Assembly (NCBI GenBank): GCA_036501365.1
Contig: DASYAL010000002.1
Span: forward strand, 4,315-68,314
DNA: 64,000 nt
Direction of reading: 5' to 3'
Source: CAIKMD01 sp036501365
GTDB lineage: Bacteria > Pseudomonadota > Alphaproteobacteria > ATCC43930 > CGMCC-115725
Shown one piece after another: positions 46,233-53,767 of the stretch; positions within the stretch are counted from its first letter, which is position 1, and every line of letters starts with the position of its first letter. The translations under genes and the position numbers were made by a program. Below the pieces are notes generated by a model that worked only from the letters and a program-made list of their open reading frames with translations, searched no databases and was not told where the DNA came from.

Positions 46233-47081
46233 ATGATGGAGAAGAACGAGCAACGTCGGCGCGCGGAGACATTTCGCGCACTGCATCGCGCACCGCCCGC
46301 CCTGTTGCTCCCCAACGCCTGGGATGCGCTGAGCGCTGGCATTTTCGCAAAGGCGGGTTATCCCGCGATCGCGACCACCAGCGGCGGCCTCGCCTGGGCA
46401 CTTGGCTTTGCCGACGGCGAACAGGCGCCCTGGCCCGAGGTCGTTGCCGCGACGGCACGGATCGTCGCCGCGGTCGGTGTTCCGGTCACCGCCGATATCG
46501 AGGCGGGCTATGGCGAGACGCCCGACGAAGTCGCGCGCCACGTCGTCGAGATCGCACGAGCAGGCGCTGTCGGCGTCAATCTCGAAGACGGCGCCGCGCG
46601 TTTGCCCGGCGGCTTGCGGCCGGCCGAGGACGCGGCGGCGCGCATTCGTGCCGCGCGGCAGGCGGTCACCGAAGCGGGGCTCGACCTCGTGATCAACGCC
46701 CGGATCGATGTCTTTCTCCACGGTACGGGCGATGCGGCCGCGCGGCTCGATGAAGCGGTTCGGCGCGGCAAGGCCTATCTCGCGGCCGGCGCCGATTGCC
46801 TCTATCCCTTCGGCTTGATCGATCTCGACATCATCGCGAAGCTGACGCGCGCGCTCGGCGCGCCGGTGAACATTGTCGGCCGCGCCGGCACGCCGCCGCT
46901 GGCGGCGCTCGAGAAAGCCGGCGTCGCCCGCGTCTCGATCGCCGCGGGCGGGACGCTGGTCGCCATGTCCACGCTCCAGCTTTTGGCGACGGAATTGCGG
47001 GCCAAGGGCGATTTCGGCATGCTGAACCACCCAATGACCCGCGCGGAAGCGCAGCAGCTCTTTGCCAAACCGAAAGGCTGA
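46233..47081 (+). CDS. isocitrate lyase/PEP mutase family enzyme
   Basis: 282 residues of the PEPM/ICL TIM-barrel superfamily. Motifs: LLPNAWDALSAGIFAKAGYP, TTSGGLAWALGFADGE, VTADIEAGYGETPDEVARH with the metal-binding D-x-E, VGVNLEDGA, and DLVINARIDVFL. The characteristic KKCGH of isocitrate lyase proper is absent; oxaloacetate decarboxylase, methylisocitrate lyase-like or carboxyPEP-type activity is possible, and the substrate is unknown. Two adjacent ATGs (46233, 46236) follow GAGGGG. It lies immediately after the acyl-CoA dehydrogenase and before a broken CMD gene, apparently one operon. Confidence 0.9.
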   Translation: MMEKNEQRRRAETFRALHRAPPALLLPNAWDALSAGIFAKAGYPAIATTSGGLAWALGFADGEQAPWPEVVAATARIVAAVGVPVTADIEAGYGETPDEVARHVVEIARAGAVGVNLEDGAARLPGGLRPAEDAAARIRAARQAVTEAGLDLVINARIDVFLHGTGDAAARLDEAVRRGKAYLAAGADCLYPFGLIDLDIIAKLTRALGAPVNIVGRAGTPPLAALEKAGVARVSIAAGGTLVAMSTLQLLATELRAKGDFGMLNHPMTRAEAQQLFAKPKG

Positions 47082-47086
47082 CCGCC

Positions 47087-47534
47087 ATGAAAGCTCGGAT
47101 GGATTACCGGAACGCATCCCCCGAAGGAGCGAAAGCCCTTGGCGCGCTGCACGCTTTCGTTCACCGCTGCGGGCTCGAGCCGAGCCTGCTCGAACTCGTC
47201 AAGCTGCGCGCATTGTATCGATATGCATACGAAGGAACTGCGCGCCGCCGGTGAGAGCGAGCAACGGCTTTATCTGCTCGACGCTTGGCGCGAAGCGCCG
47301 ATCTACAGCAAACGCGAGCGCGCAGCATTGGCTTGGACCGAGGCGGTGACGCTCGTCGCCGACAGCCATGTGCCGGAAGAGGCCTATGAGACGGTCCGCG
47401 CGCAGTTCACCGAGGTGGAACTGGCCAATCTGACGCTCGCCATTGTCGCCATCAACGGCGCTAACCGGCTGAACATCGCCTTTCGGACAGTGGCGGGAAG
47501 CTATCAGCCGGCGGTGCGGCGCGCGGCCGAATAG
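47087..47534 (+). pseudogene. AhpD/carboxymuconolactone decarboxylase-like gene broken by a deletion
   Basis: Two frames give the two halves of one AhpD-like protein. The first (47087-47254) has MKARMDYRNASPEGAKALGA and ends in LELVKLR before going off frame; the second picks up as CAHCIDMHTKEL and runs to a proper C-terminus at 47534 (NRLNIAFRTVAGSYQPAVR). The family reads LVK-x-R-A-S-Q-I-N-G-C-A-x-C-I-D-M-H, so about eight residues are missing at the join (47204-47210, CTGCGCG). An ancestral CTGCGCG at both ends of a 23-nt segment, one copy now lost, accounts for the frameshift exactly. The CxxC-bearing half stays intact but loses its start. Confidence 0.8.
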
Positions 47535-47540
47535 CGGCGC

Positions 47541-48173
47541 TTATGAGGTTGCCGGCTTCTCGTTCACACAGCGCAGCAGCCGCCAATAGCCGAAGAGATT
47601 GCTCGGCTTGATCTCGCGCACGGAAAGCTTGCTGACCTCGAGGAAATTTGTGAGCGAGAAATCGGCATGGAACCCGATGAAGGCGGCAAGCGGCGCCAGC
47701 GCCTTTTCCACCGCCCACATGATGCCGTTGTCGCTGGCGAAGTGGTTGACGAGGACGATCGTCCCGCCGGGCCGGCAAACACGCCGGATCTCGGCGGCAA
47801 AGCGCGCCGGGTTGGGCACCACCGACGCGACATAGAGGCCGAGCACCGCGTCGAAGCTGTTATCGGCAAAGTCCATCTTCTCGGCGTCCATCACCGAGAG
47901 CGCCTTGACGTTCTTGAGGCCGAGACGATCGACGCGGCGCCGCGCCTTGGCCAGCATCTCAGCGGATACGTCGATGCCGGTCACCTCGGAATCGGTGCGG
48001 AAGAACGGCAGCGAGAGCCCGGTACCGACCCCGACTTCGAGGATGCGCTGCCCCGGAAGCGCGTTGGCGATCTGGACCGCGTCCTTGCGGCCGAGATGGA
48101 AAACCGGCCCAAAGACCACATCGTAGGACCCCGAAAACAGCCGGTAGGTCCTGATCGTATCCTGCAGATCCAT
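47541..48173 (-). CDS. SAM methyltransferase, PmtA-like (phosphatidylethanolamine N-methyltransferase type)
   Basis: 210 residues. Motif I is RILEVGVGTGLSLPFF (residues ~43-58), followed by VTGIDVSAEMLAKARRRV and FDAVLGLYVASVVPNPARFA, then RVCRPGGTIVLVNHFAS. The N-terminal YRLFSGSYDVVFGPVFHLGR and the C-terminal DFSLTNFLEVSKLSVREI and PSNLFGYWRLLRC match the Rhodobacter-type PmtA, which methylates phosphatidylethanolamine on the way to phosphatidylcholine. Specificity is inferred from this resemblance. It converges on the broken AhpD gene, ending 6 bp away. Confidence 0.82.
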   Translation of the reverse strand: MDLQDTIRTYRLFSGSYDVVFGPVFHLGRKDAVQIANALPGQRILEVGVGTGLSLPFFRTDSEVTGIDVSAEMLAKARRRVDRLGLKNVKALSVMDAEKMDFADNSFDAVLGLYVASVVPNPARFAAEIRRVCRPGGTIVLVNHFASDNGIMWAVEKALAPLAAFIGFHADFSLTNFLEVSKLSVREIKPSNLFGYWRLLRCVNEKPATS

Positions 48174-48273
48174 ACTTGCTTTCTACTCGTTGGCCAGCGG
48201 CGGTATTACCTTACCACGCCCGACACGGTGCGCTAGTTCCGCAGCCGGAGCTCATTTTGGGAGAAAATGCAGG

Positions 48274-48873
48274 TCAGAGCAGGACAACGCGATCGGCTTC
48301 GAGGCCCTTGCGGCCATCGACGACATCGACCCGCACGCGCTGCCCGGGTCCCAGCGTCTGGACGCCGCTGCGGCGCAAGGCAGTGATGTGCACGAAAATG
48401 TCTTTGCCGCCGCCGTCTGGCGAAATGAAGCCGTAGCCCTTGTCAGGCTCGAACCACTTCACGGCGCCGTCCATGCTCTGCGCGGGACCGCGCGGCGCGG
48501 CGCCATCCTGACGGTAGCCGCGGCTGCCGCCTTGATCTCGACCGAAACCGCCGCCTTGGCCGTAGCCGCCGCCTTGGCCGTAGCCGCCGGTAGCGGGCGC
48601 GGCCGTACTGTTGTCGACGTTCAGCACATTGACGACAAGCGGACCTTTGGCGCCGGCACCCACCTCGCAGGTGACCGATGCGCCCTCGCGAATATCGTCA
48701 TATCCCGCACGGCGAAGGATCGCCATCGGGAGGAACGCATCCGGACTGCCATCGGAAAGCGTAACGAAGCCGAAGCCCTTTGCGGCGTTAAACCATTTTA
48801 CCTTGGCCTCGACGCGGCGACCTGTCTGAGGCTCATCATTCCGGAAAAACCCCGGACGGCGGTGGTCGTACAT
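48274..48873 (-). CDS. cold-shock protein with two CSD domains
   Basis: 199 residues. The first cold-shock domain (~20-85) has KVKWFNAAKGFGFVTLSDG and DAFLPMAILRRAG; the second (~133-199) has AVKWFEPDKGYGFISPDGG and DIFVHITALRRSG. RNP1 (K-G-x-G-F-V/I) and RNP2 (V/I-F-x-H) are intact in the second and slightly altered (AFLP) in the first. A flexible Gly-rich linker with YGQGGG copies joins them. This two-domain form is typical of alphaproteobacteria; it binds single-stranded RNA and DNA. AAGGGG precedes the ATG by 4 nt, after an AT-rich leader (48900-48930). Confidence 0.93.
   Translation of the reverse strand: MYDHRRPGFFRNDEPQTGRRVEAKVKWFNAAKGFGFVTLSDGSPDAFLPMAILRRAGYDDIREGASVTCEVGAGAKGPLVVNVLNVDNSTAAPATGGYGQGGGYGQGGGFGRDQGGSRGYRQDGAAPRGPAQSMDGAVKWFEPDKGYGFISPDGGGKDIFVHITALRRSGVQTLGPGQRVRVDVVDGRKGLEADRVVLL
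48553..48588 (-). repeat. 18-bp tandem duplication in the Csp linker
   Basis: Two perfect copies of the 18-mer GCCTTGGCCGTAGCCGCC (on the plus strand) lie head to tail, coding for two YGQGGG units of the interdomain linker. Copy number may vary between strains. Confidence 0.85.
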
Positions 48874-48938
48874 GGATCCCCTTGCGCGCAGACGTAACGA
48901 ATCAGAATAACGCGAATTTAATTCTTACGCCACAGCCA

Positions 48939-49787
48939 TCATGCCCCATAGGCGACCACCCGCTGGCGCTGTTCGCCCAGCCCGGTAACGGTTAGCCGCA
49001 TGGTATCGCCCGGCCGCAGGAAGCGCGGCGGCTTCATGCCGAGACCGACGCCGGCCGGGGTCCCGGTGGGGATCACGTCGCCCGGCAAAAGCGTCATGAA
49101 GTGGCTGAGATAGCTGACGATCTTCGCACAATCGAAGATCATGTTGCGGGTCGTGCCCTTCTGCGTCACCTGACCGCTGACCTCGCAGACGAGATCGAGG
49201 GCTTGGGGATTGGGGATTTCGTCGGCGGTTACCAGCCACGGCCCGATCGGCGCGAAACTGTCACAGCTCTTGCCCTTGGTCCATTGCCCGCCCCGCTCCA
49301 TCTGGAAGGCGCGTTCCGAGACGTCGTTGACGATGCAATAGCCAGCGACATGCTTCAGCGCGTCATGTTCGGCGATATATTGCGCGGTGGTGCCGATGAC
49401 GATGCCGAGCTCGACTTCCCAGTCGCCCTTGGTCGCCGCCTTGGGCAAGATCACATTGTCGTTCGGTCCGCTCAGCGAGCTGATCGCTTTCATGAAAATG
49501 ACCGGCTCTTTCGGGATCGGATTGCCGGTCTCGTTCGCATGGTCGTGATAATTGAGACCGATGCAGACCAGCTTCCCGATGCCGGCCAGCGGCACGCCGA
49601 GCCGCGGCTCGCCAGTCACCGGCGGCAGGCTGGCAGGGTCAAGCTTGCGCAGCCGGTCGAGCGCCGACGGCGCCAACTGATCGGGGCTGATGTCGGCGAC
49701 GGTCCCGGACAAGTCGCGGAGATTTCCGTTGCGGTCGAGAATACCCGGCTTTTCCTTACCCTTGGGTCCATAGCGAAGCAATTTCAT
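48939..49787 (-). CDS. fumarylacetoacetate hydrolase family protein
   Basis: 282 residues from MKLLRYGPKGKEKPG; the upstream open frame to 49946 is not used since AAGGGG precedes 49787. The FAH catalytic barrel is shown by LVCIGLNYHDHANETG, VIFMKAISSLSGPNDNVILP, DWEVELGIVIG (metal-binding E-x-E), VNDVSERAFQMER and GDVIPTGTPAGVGLG. It hydrolyses or decarboxylates a 2,4-diketo- or 2-keto-acid with a Mg ion. Third gene after Hyi and SDR genes on the strand; the SDR-FAH pair resembles the L-fucose/L-rhamnose type II pathways, where FAH cleaves 2,4-diketo-3-deoxy sugar acids. Confidence 0.93.
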   Translation of the reverse strand: MKLLRYGPKGKEKPGILDRNGNLRDLSGTVADISPDQLAPSALDRLRKLDPASLPPVTGEPRLGVPLAGIGKLVCIGLNYHDHANETGNPIPKEPVIFMKAISSLSGPNDNVILPKAATKGDWEVELGIVIGTTAQYIAEHDALKHVAGYCIVNDVSERAFQMERGGQWTKGKSCDSFAPIGPWLVTADEIPNPQALDLVCEVSGQVTQKGTTRNMIFDCAKIVSYLSHFMTLLPGDVIPTGTPAGVGLGMKPPRFLRPGDTMRLTVTGLGEQRQRVVAYGA

Positions 49788-49815
49788 GGGTTGACGCCCC
49801 TTCTTTACGCATTTC

Positions 49816-50565
49816 CTAAAGCGTGAAGCCGCCATCGATGAGATGGACGGCGCCTGTCGTGAAAGCCGATTCATCGCTCGCGAGGTGGACCGCCAGCGCC
49901 GCGACCTCCTCGGGCGTCCCCAGCCGACCGAGCGGCTGGCGTGCAACGAAGGCCTGGCGCGCGGCTGCGGTTCCGCCTTGCGCCGCGATGCGCTGCTCCA
50001 AGGATGGCGTCGCTACCGTCCCGGGACAGACGGCATTGCAGCGGATGCCCTTGGCGATGAAATCGATCGCGACGGACTTGGTAAGGCCGATGATTCCGGC
50101 CTTGCTCGTCGCATAGACGAAACGATTGGGCGCGGCTTTGAGCGAGGATACGCTTGATGACATGTTGATGATCGAGGCGCCCTTGCCCGCGCTCAGCATC
50201 GCCGGCAGAAAAGCGTGGATCATGCGATAGGTGCCGCGCAGATTGAGGTCGAGGGTGATATCCCAATCCGACTCAGCGCAATCGAGGATCGTGCCGTGAT
50301 GCACGAAGCCCGCGCAATTGAGCAGCACCTCGACCGCGCCGAGTTCCGCGGCGAGCGCGTCGATCTCAGCCTTCTTTGTGACATCGAGACGATGCGTCGA
50401 GATTTTCCCCGCGCCTTCGCCTTTCAGCGCATCGAGCGTCCGGAGATCGATGTCGGTCGCGACGACCCTCGCGCCCTCCGCAGCGAAAGCCACCGCGCAA
50501 GCGCGGCCAATACCCTGCGCCGCCGCGGTGATCACCGCGGTCTTATTCTTTAGCCGATCGGCCAT
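49816..50565 (-). CDS. short-chain dehydrogenase/reductase
   Basis: 249 residues. The classical SDR layout: cofactor loop TAAAQGIGRACAVAFAAEGA, the N-C-A-G motif (LLNCAGFVHHGTI), NLRGTYRMIHAFLP, catalytic Ser in INMSSSVSSLK, and YATSKAGIIGLTKSVA with the Y-x-x-x-K pair. The acidic VVATDIDLRTLDAL after strand 2 favours NAD over NADP. It resembles 2-keto-3-deoxy sugar-acid dehydrogenases and BDH2. The ATG stands 1 nt after the Hyi stop, whose 3' end supplies its GGAGG. The gap to the FAH gene is 28 bp. Substrate is unknown. Confidence 0.92.
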   Translation of the reverse strand: MADRLKNKTAVITAAAQGIGRACAVAFAAEGARVVATDIDLRTLDALKGEGAGKISTHRLDVTKKAEIDALAAELGAVEVLLNCAGFVHHGTILDCAESDWDITLDLNLRGTYRMIHAFLPAMLSAGKGASIINMSSSVSSLKAAPNRFVYATSKAGIIGLTKSVAIDFIAKGIRCNAVCPGTVATPSLEQRIAAQGGTAAARQAFVARQPLGRLGTPEEVAALAVHLASDESAFTTGAVHLIDGGFTL

Positions 50566-50566
50566 G

Positions 50567-51349
50567 CTAGCCTCCAATCCCCCATTGTCGCCCCCAGCCA
50601 AGCCCCGCCAGGGTACCGGCTTTCGGCCGATATTCGCAGCCGATCCAGCCGCCATAGCCGATCTCGTCGAGCAGATCGAATAGAAAAACGAAATCGATTT
50701 CGCCTTGGTCCGGCTCATGGCGGCCAGGCACGTTGGCGATCTGCACATGCGGATAGCGACCGCGGAGATCGCGCGCATGCTGCGCAAGATCGCCTTCGGA
50801 GATCTGACAATGATAGAAATCGAATTGTAGCGCGACATTCGCGCGCGCGACGCGATCGAGGATTGCGATCGCCTGGCGTGTGTTGGTGAGAAAGTAGCCC
50901 GGATTGTCGCGGGCGTTGAGCGGCTCGATCAGCAAGGTCGCGTCTTGGGCGGCGGCGCGATCGGCGGCGCGCTGCAGATTGGCGACATAGACACTCTCTT
51001 GCATCGCCTCTTCGCCGCGTAACGCCAAACCCGCCAGAACATGGATTTGCCGGCAGTTCAGGGCACGCGCATAGGAGAGCGCGGTCACGACGCTGGCATC
51101 GAAATCGGCCTCGCGGCCGAGCTGCGCGCCGAAACCGCGTTCGCCGGCCCTGAAATCGCCCATCGGCGCATTGAACAGCACGATCCGGACATCGGCGGCC
51201 GTCGCGCTGGCCGCGATCTCGGTGGCGGTGAAATCATAGGGCGCCTGGAACTCGACCGCGCGGAAGCCGGCCTTGCGCGCCGCGGCGAAGCGGTCCAGGA
51301 AAGGTAGCTCGGTAAACAGGGTACTGAGATTGGCCGCAAAATTCGGCAT
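50567..51349 (-). CDS. hydroxypyruvate isomerase family protein (TIM barrel)
   Basis: 260 residues of the sugar-isomerase-like AP endonuclease 2 superfamily. Seen: NLSTLFTELPFLDRFAAARK, FRAVEFQAPYDF, the LIEPLNARDNPGYF stretch (metal-ligand Glu), VALQFDFYHCQISEGDL, HVQIANVPGRHEPDQGEIDF and the C-terminal IGCEYRPKAGT (second Glu). Hyi-type enzymes interconvert hydroxypyruvate and tartronate semialdehyde, but homologues act on other ketoses. It is first in a Hyi-SDR-FAH operon and is divergent from tonB with 66 bp between. The pathway is inferred to be sugar-acid or C3-acid catabolism. Confidence 0.88.
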   Translation of the reverse strand: MPNFAANLSTLFTELPFLDRFAAARKAGFRAVEFQAPYDFTATEIAASATAADVRIVLFNAPMGDFRAGERGFGAQLGREADFDASVVTALSYARALNCRQIHVLAGLALRGEEAMQESVYVANLQRAADRAAAQDATLLIEPLNARDNPGYFLTNTRQAIAILDRVARANVALQFDFYHCQISEGDLAQHARDLRGRYPHVQIANVPGRHEPDQGEIDFVFLFDLLDEIGYGGWIGCEYRPKAGTLAGLGWGRQWGIGG

Positions 51350-51415
51350 GGTTCAGGCTTTCGCAACGGGCGAGCGGAGACCAGTGTTTATCGTTACGCG
51401 GTCGGAAACAAGGGG

Positions 51416-52438
51416 ATGACCCAGATCACCCTCGCCAGCGGCCCGCGCCTCGACGAAGACGATCCTACCGTGCGATGGCAGGAGCGCCGGCGTTTCCGCG
51501 GCGCGATGTTCCTGTCTGGGCTTGGCCACGCCCTCGTGCTCGCGCTGCTGCTTCTGCTGTGGCAGCCAGCAACCGATCTGCCTATGCCCTTGCCGCCGAT
51601 TCCGGTGACTGTCGTCCGAGAAGGGCAGTCCGGCGCCGCGGGTGGCGGCAATGGCGATACCGCCGCGTCCGCGTCAGGCGCAACGAGCGACGCTGCGACG
51701 GCAGCGTCCACGCCGGCCGCGACGGCACCCGAGCCGCAAGCACACGAACCGACGCCATCTACGACGCGGGCGCCCCAGCCGACGACGCCCGAGGCCCAGC
51801 CGCAGCCTGCATCTGAAGTTCCGAGCCTCGCACAATCGAGCGTCACTCCGACGCCGGCGCCGCAAGAAGCGCTCGAACCGGTGCCGCCGCGCAAGCCGAC
51901 GCCACCGCACCCCAGGCCGCCCACGCCCGTCGTCGCGACGCCGCCGCCCGCTCCAGCCGCCACGCAGACACCGCCAACGCCGCAACCGCAACAAGCTGCC
52001 CAGACGCCGGCAGTCGGCATCCAGACCGGGAGCGCGACCTCGAGCAGCGATGCCCAGGGCGTCGGCGGCCGCGGCCGCGGCGACGAAGGGCCGGGCCGGG
52101 CCGCGGTCGGCAATGGGTCGCTCAATGGACCTGGCGATGATTATCTCGAAGGGGTGCGGCGCTGGGTGAATCGGTTCCGGAAATATCCGGACGAAGCGGT
52201 CAAGCAAAAGCAGGAAGGCACCGTTGCGCTCGGCTTCAAGTTCACGCGCGACGGCACCGTTCTCGACGCCTGGATCGAAAAGAGCTCGGGCTATCCGCTG
52301 CTCGATCAGGCGGCGCTCAACATGATCCACGCCGCCTCGCCGATCCCGAAGGTGCCGGACCAGTACAAGGGCGACACGCTCACCTTGGTCATGCCCGAAA
52401 ATTTCAGCATCGGCCTCTTCGACCGGCTGTTCCATTGA
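51416..52438 (+). CDS. TonB family energy-transducing protein
   Basis: 340 residues. A short cytoplasmic start and a single membrane segment (~33-50, FLSGLGHALVLALLLLLW) precede a long Pro/Ala/Thr-rich span (~55-220) that crosses the periplasm, then the TonB C-terminal domain (~245-340) with YLEGVRRWVNRFRKYPDEAV, QEGTVALGFKFTRDGTVLDA and SSGYPLLDQAALNMIHAASP. TonB uses the proton gradient through ExbB-ExbD to open outer-membrane receptors. No exbB/exbD genes are adjacent. AAGGGG touches the ATG, with unusually short spacing. Confidence 0.9.
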   Translation: MTQITLASGPRLDEDDPTVRWQERRRFRGAMFLSGLGHALVLALLLLLWQPATDLPMPLPPIPVTVVREGQSGAAGGGNGDTAASASGATSDAATAASTPAATAPEPQAHEPTPSTTRAPQPTTPEAQPQPASEVPSLAQSSVTPTPAPQEALEPVPPRKPTPPHPRPPTPVVATPPPAPAATQTPPTPQPQQAAQTPAVGIQTGSATSSSDAQGVGGRGRGDEGPGRAAVGNGSLNGPGDDYLEGVRRWVNRFRKYPDEAVKQKQEGTVALGFKFTRDGTVLDAWIEKSSGYPLLDQAALNMIHAASPIPKVPDQYKGDTLTLVMPENFSIGLFDRLFH

Positions 52439-52506
52439 GGCGCTCGGCGGTGGGAGGCGCCGCCGCGACAATTCCCCGGCGGCGCGTCTTGCTTTAGCAT
52501 CAGGCG

Positions 52507-53721
52507 ATGGCCGCCACGCTCGAAGCTGCACCGTCACGCGCAAGTTGGCTCTCGGTCTTCCTGCCGTTCCTTCGCCTCGGTTTGACGAGCTTTGGCGGCC
52601 CGGTCGCGCATCTCGGCTATTTCCGCGCCGAATTCGTCGCGCGCCGGCAATGGCTCGACGAAGCCTCCTATACCGACATCATCGCGCTCTGCCAGTTCCT
52701 CCCCGGCCCCGCCAGCAGCCAGACCGGCATCGCCATCGGCATCCTGCGCGCCGGCCTGCCGGGTGGCTTCGCAGCATGGCTCGGCTTCACGATGCCTTCG
52801 GCGCTGGCGATGATCGCCTTCGGCTACGGCGTCGCGCGGCTCGGCAACATCGCGCAAGCCGCGTGGCTCCACGGGCTGAAGATCGTTGCCGTCGCGGTGG
52901 TGGCGCAAGCGGTCTGGTCGATGGCGCGCAATCTCTGTCCCGACCGGATCCGCGCGAGCATGGCCGTCGGCGCGGCGCTGATCGTGCTGGCGCTGCCGAA
53001 CGCGATCGGCCAGATCGGCGTCATCGTGCTCGGCGGCATTATCGGCTGGCGCCTTCTACCGGCAGCGACAGGAGCGCCGGGCGCGCACCTCGTCATCCGC
53101 ATCGCGCGACCCCTGGCTGTCGCCGCGCTCATTCTCTTCGCGCTGCTGCTTGGCGGCTTGCCGGTCCTGGCCGCCGCCAGCGACAGCCACACGGTCGCGC
53201 TGATCGACAGCTTCTATCGCTCGGGCTCGTTGGTGTTCGGCGGCGGTCATGTCGTGCTGCCGCTGTTGCAAAAAGCCGTCGTGCCGCCCGGCTGGATCGG
53301 CAACGACGCCTTCCTCGCCGGCTATGGCGCGGCGCAGGCAATGCCCGGTCCGCTTTTCACTTTCTCCGCTTATCTCGGCACCGTCATGCGGCCGGGCCCC
53401 AATGGCTGGCTCGGCGGGCTGATCTGCCTGCTGGCGATCTATCTTCCGTCCTTCCTGCTCTTGATCGGCGTGCTGCCGTTCTGGGACTCGCTCCGGCGGC
53501 GTGCCGGCGTGCAATCGGCGCTCAAGGGCGTCAACGCGGCAGTGGTTGGCCTTCTGCTGGCGGCGCTCTACACGCCCGTCTGGACGAGCGCGATTCTCAA
53601 CACCGCCGATTTCGGCCTCGGTGTCACCGCGTTCCTGCTGCTCGCCTTCTGGCGCGTGCCGCCCTGGCTGGTTGTCGTGTTCGGCGCGCTCGCCGCAGCG
53701 GTGCTGGCGCCGATCATGTGA
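52507..53721 (+). CDS. chrA: chromate transporter (long ChrA type)
   Basis: 404 residues with two ChrA halves. The first has LTSFGGPVAHLGYFRAEFV and LCQFLPGPASSQTGIAIG; the second has SGSLVFGGGHVVLPLLQKAV and GYGAAQAMPGPLFTFSAYLG. These repeated FGG and PGP motifs are the family's marks; about ten membrane segments are visible. ChrA proteins export chromate, or sulfate-like oxyanions in some strains. Length is that of the two-domain CHR subgroup. No chrB regulator is adjacent. It follows tonB by 68 bp and precedes the ABC-F gene by 46 bp on the same strand. Confidence 0.94.
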   Translation: MAATLEAAPSRASWLSVFLPFLRLGLTSFGGPVAHLGYFRAEFVARRQWLDEASYTDIIALCQFLPGPASSQTGIAIGILRAGLPGGFAAWLGFTMPSALAMIAFGYGVARLGNIAQAAWLHGLKIVAVAVVAQAVWSMARNLCPDRIRASMAVGAALIVLALPNAIGQIGVIVLGGIIGWRLLPAATGAPGAHLVIRIARPLAVAALILFALLLGGLPVLAAASDSHTVALIDSFYRSGSLVFGGGHVVLPLLQKAVVPPGWIGNDAFLAGYGAAQAMPGPLFTFSAYLGTVMRPGPNGWLGGLICLLAIYLPSFLLLIGVLPFWDSLRRRAGVQSALKGVNAAVVGLLLAALYTPVWTSAILNTADFGLGVTAFLLLAFWRVPPWLVVVFGALAAAVLAPIM

Positions 53722-53767
53722 CGCGCGCGGCTGTCGCGTGCCGCGGTCGCATGCTAGATCACGGCTT

